A stretch of 64,000 nucleotides of DNA from Protula sp. h YS-2021. Lineage: Eukaryota > Annelida > Polychaeta > Sabellida > Serpulidae. Where the stretch lies: positions 62,354,329 through 62,418,328 of the forward strand of contig OX457027.1 in NCBI GenBank assembly GCA_949752745.1, in the 5' to 3' direction. A program made the position numbers and the translations under genes. The notes under the pieces were generated by a model that had not been told where the DNA came from, did no database searches, and saw only the letters and a list, made by a program, of their open reading frames with translations. The first letter of the stretch is position 1. Every line of letters starts with the position of its first letter. Of this stretch, positions 40,620-53,800 are shown piece by piece.

Positions 40620-41420
40620 AAGGGGACGTCGGTGACCTTGACCTCTCGGTTATGGCCATGGTCATGGTCAAAATGTTGTACATCTGTACTATATAATGCT
40701 TCCTTTCTGTAAGGTTTGATAAAAATCCAATGAATAGTTTCTGAGATATCGCCCGAACAAAAAAAAAGTTTAAGGTGCGACGGACGGACGGACGGACGGA
40801 CGGACAGACGGACAAAAGATAAATTGAATCCCTGATGCACATCTGCACTATATATACTTCCTTTCTGTAAGGTTTAGCAAAAATACAATGAATAGTTTCT
40901 GAAATATCGCCCGAATCAGAAAAAACTTTAACTGCGACGGACGGACGGACAGACGGACAAGAGATAAATTGAACCGCTGTTGCACATCTGTGCTATATAT
41001 ACTTCCTTTCTGTAAGGTTTGGCAAAAATCCAATGAATAGTTTCTGAGATATCGCCCGAACAAGAAAAAAGTTTAAACTGCGACGGACGGACAGACGGAA
41101 GGACACAGGACAAACTGAACCTTCCATGCACATCTACAGTATATATACTTCCCCACTTTAAGGTTTGGTGAAGATCCGAAGAACACTTTTTCAGAAATCG
41201 CCCGGACAAAAAAAACTTTAAAGTGAAACGGACGCACAGACAGACGAACAAGAGATAAATTAAACCCCTGTTGCACATATGTACTAAATATACTTCCTTC
41301 CTTTAAGGTTTGGTGAAGTTTCGATGAATAGTTTTTGAGATATCGCCCGAGCAAGAAAGCAGTTTAAGTGCGATAGACCGACAGACGGTCTGACACGGGG
41401 TAAATTTAATCCTAATTCGG
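40620..41420 (-). repeat. Tandem array with GGAC-rich units
   Basis: Five units of about 143-148 bp (GCACATCTG anchors near 40837, 40980, 41128, 41272). Each has CTTCCTTTCTGTAAGGTTTGG, AATGAATAGTTTCTGAGATATCGCCCGAACAA and CGACGGACGGACAGACGGACA. On the minus strand this reads as GTCCGTC repeats followed by the ATATCTCAGAAAC core. Confidence 0.85.
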
Positions 41421-41589
41421 TCTAGTTTTGATATAATATTCCCTTTTATAATGATTACGGAGTGAATGTCTCAGAAAGGAAACTTCTGTGGGAAACGCAG
41501 AGTACTGGATGGAAGTTACCCCCTTCTTAGAGTAATACAACACCGCGTTTTTTATTTCGGTTTTTTTTTTGGGGGGGGGGGGCATGTAT

Positions 41590-43900
41590 CACGCATGTTA
41601 CAATTGTACCCAACCCGACCAGGTGGTTACCATTCATAGCCATGACATTTTAATATAACCCCTAAACGCGGAACGCTAAGTCTGAAATAATACCCCCCTT
41701 TTTAGCCAAACGCTTAGTGCAGTTTCGAAACAATCGCCTTTTGAAGGAAGAGCGGAATACACCTGACAACTTAAAATCTTCATACCGGGATCTGCAAGTA
41801 GCGACCCCCCCCCCCCACCCCACCAACAAAAAAGTGAAAAAAAATATTGCAGAATTTAGTTGATCTCGAGGACCATAAATGTCGGCTCAAAATCGACGGA
41901 TTTCCGTCGATCGACGGAAAAACAACCCCTGCACCAAGTGGCACCCCTGGAGTGACAAACAGACCAAAGCTCCCCCACCAAAGCTTATTTTTGCAGATAA
42001 GGACTAAAGCCCCCCCCCCCCCCCACCCCAGGGAGAAGCCCCTCCGCCCACGGCGAAAAGCCCCCATTTCTGCAGACAAGGACTAACCCCCCGCCCCTCA
42101 TTTTGGAAGAAAAGGAAAGAGGATCTCAAAATATCAATGTATTACATGGCGCCACACTGAGGCTTTCATTCCATGGATGTGTTCTCTCCACTGCATGATG
42201 TTAACAGCATGTCTTTATCGACCACCTGATGTTCATTGATTATGCAGAAAAAAAGAGACTATTTACGTATGCAGAACCACAACGGATTTTAGTACATGTA
42301 CATGAAGTGTGGTTGAAGGATTAGATTTTAAATAAACATGAAAAACATATGTGTTGTTCATTTGTTTTAGTAAACAATTAAACATCAAATAGTGATTTAC
42401 ATAATCTTTCAAATTAAGACTAAAGAAATGATCTAAAAAACTGAATGGAAAGGGTGGGGCTTTTCGCGGAGGGGGGGGGGGGCTATAGTCATACATTCTC
42501 CTCGATTACTAACCTCTATTCTTAACACACAAAGCCCGATAATACGCATAAGCCAAATCGAACTTTCCTATGGAGGTGTTTCAAATGTAAATGTTTTGGG
42601 ATAAATTATAAATATATAAAGGAAAAAAACATTAAATTTCCAATATTTTTGACAATCACATTTTCGAATTTAAAAGCCATCATATGATCTTTTAGAAACG
42701 TTTTTACATATTATTCAACTCCTGTAATAGTCACCATGTGAATATGTTTCTAGCAAAATGGAATTTTGTTGTTGTTTCTTTTGTTTGTAAATTTTTCTTC
42801 TATCATTTCTTTTATCCAAATCCGAAATGAATTCATTCGAAACGCAAAAACTTTCAGCAAAAAGTTAATCGTATCACGTATGTTACTAGTGTTCTCCCTC
42901 CCGGGGATGAGGGGGGAAGTAACCAGGTGGTTACCATTCGTGTCCATGACATTTTAAAATGACCCTAAACGCGGAACGATGAAATAACAACTCCTTATAA
43001 CCAAACACTTACTGCAGTTTCGAAACAACCCCTTTCGATGGAAGAGCGGAATACACCCGACAACTTAAATTTTTCACACCGGTAACTGCAAGTAGCGAGT
43101 CCCCCCCCTCCTCACCAGAAAAAAAGTGAAAAAAAAAATTATTGCAAAATTCAGTTCATCTCGAGGACCACAAATGTCGGCTCAAAATCGCTGGATTTCC
43201 GTCGATCGACGGAAAAAAGACCCCTGCGCCAAGTGGCCCTCCTGGAGTTCTCCCCTCTATTCCGAACATACATAGCCCGATAATATGCATAAGCTAATTC
43301 GAACTTTTCGATGGAGGTGTCGCTTCGAATGCAAATGTTTTAGAATAAATTATAAATAAGGGGAAAACATCAAATTTCTAATTTTCTTTCGACAAACACA
43401 TTTTCGAATTCAAAAGCCATCATATGATCTTTTAGAAATTATTTTACATATCATTCAACCCCTTTAATTACAGTCACTATATGAATATGTTTCTGGCAAA
43501 ATAGATTTTGTTTTGCTTTGTTTTTGGTCAGTTCTTCTATCATTTCTTTTTTATCTACGAGAGGGAGGAGAACAAATGGTAACAGTAGATCCAAATTAAT
43601 AAATTAAAAAGAACATCTTCCGTGGTTCAAAACAAATTTATTTTGTCAAATATAAAAAATGACGTATATTTAAGTCGATAGGATTTCAAAACTTGCCGCT
43701 GACTTATTTAGTGGAGTTTGAATTTAACATTTTGTTATCACCAATTACTATATGCTCTAACCAATTCTATCACCTCTCCTTCGAACCCTATGCCGAATGA
43801 ATTCAGTCGAAACGCAAAAAAATCTGCCAAAATCTACTCACAAGTACGAATCCGCTTATTCGTCTCGCTTTTTAGGGAGGAGATCCTAGGATACATATTG
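41590..43900. repeat. Diverged tandem duplication of about 1 kb, first copy interrupted
   Basis: 41615-42860 and 42915-43830 share a long series of blocks in order: CCAGGTGGTTACCATTC, AAACGCGGAACG, GAAGAGCGGAATACACC, CTCGAGGACCA(T/C)AAATGTCGGCTC, TTTCCGTCGATCGACGGAAAAA, AAGCCCGATAATA, AAAGCCATCATATGATCTTTTAGAAA. The first copy holds about 540 extra bases (41955-42493) with CCCC-rich tracts, absent from the second. Confidence 0.75.
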
Positions 43901-44880
43901 CGCCAATTGTAAAAATTGATGCATTTGTCAGTAGGTTAAAAGTGAAATGACAAGTCTTGTTTGGATGGAATGGGCGATAATACAGTATTTGTCCAACCTC
44001 CACGATAAACTGATTGTTGTTAATCATTCACTGAAAATATGACACAAATATTTGTCGGTTAAATTTTTACCTGGTCTGTGAATGACATATGCCATTATAA
44101 TAGCGATCAAGTGACAAACACTTTCCCTGACATGATCGTGGCAACCATTTTGAAAAATTACCCGATACCAAAGCTACTCTAGAGTGGCTTTGGGAACCAA
44201 TTTAGCGTTGTCCATGCATGCAGTTGGGTAAAGAAGGCTGAACTTGAAAACGGAATCCTTGTTACTTCTGCTACTTCCGGTTTTTATAACCTGTGCACAA
44301 AACCTGTGCAGGTTTGCTAGTGATGCGATTAAACGATATTAAGACCTGTCATAAAAGTTTTATGTCTATATGGCATTGTTCACCGATCATGGAATATATG
44401 ATTCGTTTTGTATATTTTTTAAAATCGAAAGGTATGCGAAAGGAATTTGCCTTCTGACACTTGACCGATCTTGAACCTTTCTCAAATGCACCGCCTCTCG
44501 TGTAGCCAATCGATGATGACTGTATAATCACGTGAGAGAAAGAATAATACTTCATTCCGATCATTCCTCATCGATTTCAGTCACTCAAGTGGAAGGTTTT
44601 AATCACAAGCTCACATTTAAAAGTCATTGTTTGGTATGGATATTGCACAAATTAACAGTGAAGATTTGTATTAGCGTCTGTCGGTTCAAAAAGATGGGTT
44701 TGACAGGTCCATAATGTTATATATAGGCATATTTTCGACAAAACTCGTGGTACCAAATAAGTCAGTTGCTTGATTGACAGCTCTTTCATTGGAATGTTTA
44801 CTTAACTATTTTCAGGAATTTTTAGATCCTTCTGCATTGTTTCTTGCTAATTTCACGTCGAAGTCTTCAAAACAGCACAA
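43900..44880. other. Upstream region of VGLL4
   Basis: No repeat or gene recognised. It presumably contains the VGLL4 5' UTR and promoter, but no core-promoter motif stands out clearly enough to place a start site. Confidence 0.4.
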
Positions 44881-47800
44881 ATGGGAATAGAAATGGACTA
44901 CACAATGGAAACGCCATTGGATGTGCTGTCGAGAGCGGCCTCTATGATTCAGAACGAAGAAAGTAGGTGTTTTTTTATTATCATAAATTATGTATGTCAC
45001 ACCAACCAGTGTACTAATCTTTATGTGGATTTCTTAACTGTCCGTACGTGATATTGATGTTCATCAAAGTCTCATTGGGCGCACGCCGCCTCTCTTTCTC
45101 CATTTCGTATTTGATAATGATCATTCCCTATTAAGTGTTCATATTAAAATATTTAAATTAAAAAAAAAAGAAGGAGGTACATAGTAGTTTTGTCATAATG
45201 CCCCGACCCGACTTGTTTCTATATGTATTCGGTAATACCATAACTTATAGTATACCTAATACGATGTTGCTTCTCGGATTTTGCTTCCCATTACACTTTT
45301 GGCAGAATAACGAACGGGTGTTTGTGGTCACCTCTTTACATAGATGTGCTTACGACATGTCGAATATCTGAGCTACAAACACATTTGGAAATTTTGTACT
45401 GTAAATGGTAGATCAATAGATTTGTCAGCTGCTATCGCAACTCAAAGATATGAAGAGGCGCTATGACGTGGCTTGGCATTTGTCTACGGAATGTAACAGT
45501 TGCTCTCCCACATAGACTAAAGTAGATTTTATCGATTGACCCGTTTTCAGCTGTGTGTGTCAAAAGATGGTGGCTGCATTGTTGCTCTTTTCTCGGCGAC
45601 GGTGCTTTTCGTTTTTGATTCATTGTCTGCTTCAAGCAACGAAAGATCACATGTTTCTGTTAGTACCTACCAGATATGTACCATTTGGTTGGTCACATTC
45701 TCAAAGAGATGCAAACTACGTTCCTGAAGTTGTGAGTTTGATAATAAAACTGAAAACTGACCCATTACTCGTTTCCGTTTATGCATGTTTATCTTCACTT
45801 AGGTTCACGTAACTTTTATGGTTGTCATCTGTAAATACGGTATTCCCTCGTTAATTCGTTTCCTGTTTAAGTGGAATCCAAAATTTTATCCCTCGTTAAT
45901 TTGTTTTCTCCTTAACTGGAGTCCCATTTGCGAAGTGCAGTATCTCGCATTTTGTTCACGGCATGGAGAAAAGTAATAAGTGCATTCTGAATTCTGATTT
46001 TCATCATTGACATATATGGGACCATTATGCAAGACCCAGAAACATATAATATTACGTAATGTTAGTGTTGATTCTGCTAGTGTTTCTAGCTAGGATTGAC
46101 ATAATTTACAGGCTGTCGGAATTAGGTCTCATTACAGTGGTGACGACTCTTTCATATGACTTGGTGAAGAGATTGTGTTTTTTGTTTTGTTGTTTGTTTT
46201 TTTTTGTTCGCTATGAATGCGATAACTCCTATCAGTTGGGGCACATTGTCCGTCAGCGGTAGTTTTGGGTCAGATTGCAAGAGTAAAGCTCGAGAATGAA
46301 AAAAGAAATGTTCTTGTTTTCTGGAGACAAGTAACAAACACCGTATTAATTGAAATTATAATTCTGGAGCAAATGCGAAATCAGATGTTTTTGGTAGGCC
46401 ATTCTGGAATAGACTACCGATAAATCGAATGTCAGACAGAAACGGTAAAATTACAATAAAAAATGTAAGTAAATAAATAAAATCACAACGGGCTCCTTCT
46501 TGATGCACCTTCACCAGTGGCCTGAACCGCTTTCCTCGATAGTGTAAGGTGTGTGGATGATAATCACGAGGCCGTGGGTTCAAGCCCAACTGAAGGCGAA
46601 TTGTGTTCCTTTATCGTTCTTGCAGTTAGTATTTATAGTTGAGGCTCCCATAGAAGCACTGGTTTGTGTTGTCAGCAGCGAAGCAAGAGGTTTGAGTTCA
46701 AGCCCCAATCAGGAATCAATTTTTATGTGTGTTTGCTTGCCTGCTGTATTTGTAGTGCTGCTGTAAGGTACGTACTCTTGCTATAAGACCATGATATTTG
46801 ACTCGATTTGCGGTTATTTTTTTCGTTTTCTTTCAAATGAAAAATTGCCATATTTAAGCCATAACAAATGTGAAATGATGAATTTAAAAAGTCTTTATTG
46901 TTGTTATTAAAATAATTAGTCCCCCGCCGCCGCGTAGCGCGAATCGGGGCTATTAAATTCGGGTCCGTCCGTCTGTCAACATTTCGGATATGATGTCTTT
47001 TGTGCGATCGATCTCAGAAACCTTGCATGGGGAAAGAATATAATTGGTAGTTGTGCACCTGGGTTTAGGTTTTACCGGCCGCCAAAAAATATGTCCCGGG
47101 GACTGTCGAAAATGCAAATATCTTAGACCTTCAACGTCTGGATTGGATGTCTTTTGTGCGATACATCTCAAAGACTGCCAGAGGGATTCCATTTAAACCT
47201 TGCATAGGGAAAGAATATAGGGTGTAGTTGTGCACCTGGATATAGGTTTTGCCGGTGTGAGATGTAGAATTGACCCCCATGGAGATTTGACCCCCCCGGT
47301 CAAATCTACATAGCTATCAGCCATGTAATATTGACCCCCTCTATGTAATATTGACCCCCCCCCCCTATATTTTTGTCTGTGAATATGTGCATTATCTTGT
47401 TATTTTTTGTCGTATGGTTTTCTTAAGTTACTACTTCAATTATATGATAGTTTTGCCAAAAATATCGCGACATAATTTTCTCTGCAGTTTTGTTGATGCG
47501 AAGATGACCAGAGGTGGGTTCAGAATGAGAATCCTGATTTCAGTCTCGGAAATCACTCGTCGGAGTCCGTATTTCTTGTGTTTATAGTGCACCGTGCCAT
47601 TCACTACACAAAATTTTGCACATTTTCTTCTAAAATTTCTTTTAGCGGCTTTTATGTCTTTTTGTGAAAAAACACTGATTTCGGCCAACACTTGTTTCCT
47701 TGAGTATTGAGTAAGTAATTGCAATTCGAAGCATTACATATAAATTGCAATTGCATCGCCGCATGATCGACTCTGGATATAAAAGCACAATGCATGAAAG

Positions 47801-50800
47801 ATGCGACGTGTTCTACTCCGGCTATGTAAGTATAATGGATAAAATAACTGTTCCCATTCCCTTTGATTCAAAGGATTCACATGGGTCTAATGGAAGATGT
47901 GGCAATGGCAATTTCAATGCGTATCATACATAAAACAAGTGTTCCCTTTGATTCAATGGATTCATATTACTGCACGGAGTGATGTGCAGTTATTAACGAT
48001 AATAATTGGAAAACTTAAACATTACATTGGGGGGGGGGGGGGTCAAAATTCCATAGAGGGGGTCAATATTACATGCCCAAAATTGTGACCCCCCGGTCAG
48101 ATCTACATATGTAGATCTGACCGGGGGTCAACATTTAAGGGGGGTCAAATCTACATATCACACCGGCCGCCGAAGAATGTGTCCTAGGTATTTTGTCACA
48201 CTTGATATTTCTTTACTAGTCGGCTGACCACTTGTCTCTATAGCTGAAGGGGTAGGGTATTGGACTAATGATTACCAGGTCACGGGTTCAAGCCTGCTTT
48301 CATTGTCTCCCGTTATCGGTTTAATAAGCAATATTTATAATTTTATTTTTTGCTTGTGTTTTCCTGGGCGTCTGCATCTGTAGTGTTGCTCAAGGTGCGT
48401 CATAATACTTAGTACATATTGATCGAGTTGTAGTACTTTTTGTTATTGGTTCGATGAGAACTGGCCAGATAAGCAGATAGTTTTAAGACAAACACAGAAA
48501 TGCTGTTAGTCCCATAGATACTGTCCGATTGCTTTTGATAGCAGTGTCACCCTGCAGTGAGGCCTTAAAACCAAATCTAAATTTTGTCAAAATTCATCGG
48601 TTTCTCCTTTCACCATTGTAATATCTTCCCTTTTACGTGTAAAGGCTAAGAAATTCAAATTTAAAAATACAGTCAGTTGTTCAAATTTAAAAATACATTT
48701 ATCTGTAGAAATAGTGCCAGTGCCAAGGGTTATTTGTACGGGATAATTTGCAACGAACATACTTTTCTACTTCCCACCCCCCCCCCCCCCGCCACCCTTA
48801 AAGGAATGCACCCCGCCTGCTGTTTGTGCCATTGAAGGACGCGGGTGCAAATGTCGGTCCCTGGGCGCAAATTCAGCGAAGCTGTGCAGATTCTTCATAA
48901 ACATGCATTTATCAGTGTTTGACGAGCTAGCACAGCGACATAACAAGGGAACCTCAAGAACGATATCCACATACCACGCATTCCGATCATCTTATACAAT
49001 GCTTTGTTGTCTGATTTTGGCATAAAAAAAACTATGGCGCTGCCCGACCTGTGCTGCCAAAAAATGATGCATTCCGTTGATAGAAGAATTTATTTGAATG
49101 GTTGTTGGGGGTGAGAGGGGTTCACTCTTTTTCGTTTTCATTGCTTTTGACAGATGTGGCAGGATCTATCGCAAAATATTCTAATTGTTTTCATACTACA
49201 AGCAGTATAATGTAACATCACCACGTTTCATGCAGTAATACAGAAATTACAACTTTTAATTTGAAAAAAAAAAGGAACAACAACATCAAAAACCATTATT
49301 TTGATTTGTATAATTGAACACTCTGTACGCTTGTGTGCAGGTCATGGATTTAAGCTCAAACAACCGCATATTTACAGGTTAGTTGAAAAGGTCATATTCT
49401 TTGTAATAAAGGAAACCATTACAATTTTTAAACATGTCCGTCTTCGTTATTTCAATATATTGTTATAAAAATAGTAACTGAGTACAGACTTTAATTGGAG
49501 TCAATTTCCATAAAATTAATAGGAGTCGAAGTAGGTGAAACTGTGTCTTCCCAAATGGACTCTTGCGAGTTTCCTCTACTGAGCATGAGCACTCGAAACC
49601 GTAAACTGGCTTATTAGGAAAAGCCCAAATAAAGATGCTTTACGCGATTAGTTTGGGCTGTTTCCATGTCAACAAATGCGAGTAGAAGGGAGACGATGTT
49701 CCAGAAAAAATCCCAACTAACGAAAGGTTGACCCACCCATTCGTCCGTACAAAATTATGTATTTGTACAGTGCTGTTGTTCAGGCGAATTGCCGCACATT
49801 TCATTTTCAGACGTATTGTTTAGGCGTGTTGTTACTAGGCGAATTGCAGCTAGGTGTGTTGTCGTGGATTCGATTACCGGGTATTGAAACGTTAAAGGAA
49901 GGGGATGGGGGCGGGGGACCGGGTATGTGTAACTGGCGGGGGCGGCGAACAGAGGTGTAAAGTGATGGTTTTGATTTAAAGTGATTTAAAAGATAGTTAA
50001 ATAGGCAGGGCCGGAATGGCAAAGGGCCGAAGTATCCCAAAGCCTTTTTAGCACCATCTTTTACAGAAACAGGGACAATAGCAGTCGGTGAAAGTATGTG
50101 CGATTGTACGCTTTGAAGTTGAAAAGTCTCATCTCTTCCCAGATTTTTAGCCTGTTTAACTTGAAATTTTGTTTGAAGATAGCAAATTTAAGTACACACC
50201 TGGATATTACTTTTTATGGCAAAGGAAACAGTACTATTTTTACCTGGTAGGTACGCCCAGTAGGTGCGTGCAGCCATATTACTCGCACTTTCAGTATTGA
50301 AAACGTTCCGCTTTGCCCTATTAAAAGTGTGTGCTTGACATCGTCATTACAACATAACTAACATATTTAAACTTAAGTTAGAACAAAACTGTAAAGGGTG
50401 TTGTAGGAAATACTTTAACTTAATTTGTTAGTTCGGTGATGTGAAAGAGCACGTATACTGATTGCTATTTGAGATACTTATGCTGAATTGTAGTTTCTGT
50501 GTTTTCAAATATTTTAAACGACACGCAAACTTGCGCATGTACAAATGGTGGGAAACATTTTATTTTTGGCATAGCAGCTGTATTCGCCCCTCCCCCTCAT
50601 AGCAGCTGTACTCGCCCCTTCCCCCCCGTAGCAGCTGTATTCGCCCCTCCCCCCCCCCCCCCCCCCCCCTGTGTTCGAGACAAAGATTACACACAATCAT
50701 GTACCTCAAGTGTCGACAGGGAGCAGGACGATTCACAAAAAAAAAAACCTATTCACCTAAAAATTCCTTGGATGTTTCACCCAAAATCTTGGACGGTTCA

Positions 50801-53800
50801 CCTAGTTTCTTGGATGATTCACGCAATGTTTTTTTTTTGTTTTTTTTTTTTAACGACTCACCCAAGTGCTTTGGATAATTCATCCAAAACCTTAGACGAT
50901 TCCTAATATTGTATGTAACGTGATATAATTACAGTACACGTATATGCTATCGAATTTAAATATGCAAAAATAGTTGCCGAACAGCATTTTAATTGCAATT
51001 AATTGTTGAATAGGCGATATTTTACCACGCCTTTGTGCCTTACGTAGTACAGTTTTAGTGACTTGCGCAGAAGTGTTAGTGACTTGCGTTGTAGTTTTAG
51101 TGACTTTCGTGGTAGTTTGACAAGTCGTTACTGTAACCTGTCGATTGATGCGGTGCAACTGGATTTGAATCCAGTGAAAGTTCGTTATACTCAGTCGTTT
51201 AAGAAATTTTTTTTCAGAGTTAGAAATAGACAAGTTATTGATTTCACGTCTTTTTCTTACATTTTTGTAGTACATTTATAATCTCCCATAGCCCAAATAT
51301 TAAAAACAAAATAAAAAAACTAGATGAATCGTCCAGAAACATTGGGGGAATCATCCAAAACTATTGGGTGGATCGTCCAAAGGTTTTGGATGCATTGGTC
51401 ATGGATTAGATGAATTGGTTATTTTGTTAATCGGTTTTTGTGTGAATCGTCCGACACCCGTGTCGACAGACAGACATACAAGGAGATGGACAGACAGGCC
51501 CGAATAGTAGTCCCCCGCTTTGTTGGCTGTTATACGGTAAATAGTTTGCTAAATACAAATATTATACCATTTCGGCAAAAGTTTAACTATTTTTGCAAAA
51601 TCATACCGAAAAGCCGAAGCAAACCGAATAACTGCAGTGCACCGAACAGAACCGTAGAAATGGCGTACCGCCACACCCCTTATTGTAACACAAACGCACG
51701 AAACCATGCTTTTGATAGCCAAACAGCGTGTCCGAATCCAGAAACAAACTCCTTTTACCTCTCAGAATCCAGAAACAAACTCATTTTACCTCTCAGATAC
51801 TCTGCTATACTGTGACGCCGCCTGCTTGTTGCATAGCAACTTTCGTTACGCGAAACAAAAAGGGTTTCGTCACAAAGCCTTAGTCAGCATCGTGTTGGCT
51901 TATATTCATGACGTTCGAGCAAAGTGTCACACTCGGTCAGATGACGCAAAATTTACTTTTTTTTTTCTTTTTTTCCAGAGTGCATTGTCACCCGGTGCGT
52001 GTTATAATTGGATATAGTCAACGTTGGAATGCCAATCAAGTTTATACTTGCAAGTGTTGAAATGTTTACTATTTATTTATTTTTTTGGTTCGCGTCCAGG
52101 CCATCTGTGTTTTAAACGGTTGTTATTTCAGGGGCTTTTGGAGGATTGTTATGTTATCATTTCTGCTTTGATGGGGACTTTTCATAAGTGTGATTTGAAT
52201 GTCGAGGGGATAGCTTTATACTGTAGTCAAATATAACCTTGACAGGGTCTGAAGTATGATCGTCTGATGTGGAAGAAGTTAGTGTTCCTTAGAAGATATA
52301 AAGCTTGTAGACATATTGGAAATAATTATTGAAGACATATTTCAGTTAAATGAGCTTTCGATTCTGTTTTTCTTATATTATAGTCGTGTCTAGTTGTTAT
52401 TTGGTCTTACTGATGAGTATTTCTGTGTATTTTTATATGGATTTATTCTCACGTATCTGTCTTCTTTTTGGTGGTTTGGCATATAAAAATACGCCTGAAT
52501 ACGTCTGAAGAATCGCCAACATAGACGACAACATTAAGTGATTGTCATAAATTAAAGTCTGTTGGTTATGGGCAGTTGATTGTGGATGTCTATGGCGACG
52601 TTTCAAGTAGAAAATGGAGAATTTCATTTTTACTTCTCTTTTTTTTTTATTCGTGTTAACGTGCTTTATGTGATAACCTGTTCATGAAACTTTCTAAATA
52701 ATCCATAGCCCTCTCGCTCGTCCAGCGTTGTTTTGAAACCCTGAAGGAAAACCGTAAACAGTTGTGTTAAGTATTTCGAGTGAGAGCACAAGTAAGCGAA
52801 AGAATGAGCTGTGTTACGTATCATGGTATGAAAAAAAAAATATACGGGAGAAATAAATACACACGTAGCTGGTGTTTCGCTGTTGGATTATTAGAAAAGC
52901 CCGTTATTGTTGCAACACACACCATCTGTATGATTATAAGAAGCAAGAATAAACAAACTGAAATGAATGGTGAACGAGAAATTCGAGTCAATGTGCGTTG
53001 ACGTTGTTTTCCTAATTTGGAAAAATCTGATGATTTTTTTAGGATTCCGTTGTTTTTTGGGGGTGTTTTGAAACGCCTGAGGAAGGGCAGCACTTAGACT
53101 TGCACATTCCCCTACAAATTCACACTTAATACGCATGTGTACTTTAAAGGAACAGCGGATGATTCAGAATAGTTATTAATGGAAACGGGAAATACTGTGG
53201 ATAATACATACCGGTATGTTATCAAGGCTCAATATAAACATGCTTATGACGTTTTTGAGCCCTTAAAAAGTCCTTAAGGTAACCAATGAATTGCCTTTTC
53301 AGGTGTAATACACCACTTGAGAACAACACGGTACAACGGCATAGTCCAAATTTATAAACATTTGTTGCATTGGGAGAAGTGTGCAGCAATAAATATTTGA
53401 ACAGATTCCGAAAAAAAAAGACTGCGGTTTTCTGTTCGTGAAATAGTGGAAAATAGCAATGGTTTCTAGTTTTTGTGTTCAGTGAATTACGCCACGCTGA
53501 GAGCACTCTGCACAAAGATTACTGAAGCCTGTATGGATGAGTTGTCTTCAAGATAGGGTAAAAGTACGTGCTGTGCACGGACGTATGTATATGCTTTTAA
53601 GGACCAAAATGGTTAAATCAGCAAAACCGCAAAGTTGCCAAGATTGTACTGATCGTCAATAAAAATAATAGACATTCTACATTGTTTGTGCAGTGTAAGG
53701 GGAAATATCAGCATGTAGTCTGTGCATTGACGTGACGTATTGAGCTCCCGAGTGAGGAAATTTCTTCTTTCCGGAAATGAGAAGGATTTCACGAAATATA

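Larger units (their letters stand above)
46917..48220 (+). repeat. Hairpin-headed repeat (TAGTCCCCCGCCGCC type), split by a Ginger1-like insertion
   Basis: The head TAGTCCCCCGCCGCCGCG..GCGAATCGGGGC and GTCCGTCCGTCTGTC are followed by units near 46984 and 47140 with GATGTCTTTTGTGCGAT(C/A)(G/C)ATCTCA. The second unit is broken at 47255 and resumes at 48163 (GGCCGCCGAAGAATGTGTCCTAGG), matching GGCCGCCAAAAAATATGTCCCGGG of the first unit. Confidence 0.75.

Noticed and set aside
40498..41354. Overlapping minus-strand frames rich in SVRPSVRPS
   Set aside because: These are translations of the GGACGGAC tandem array, not genes.
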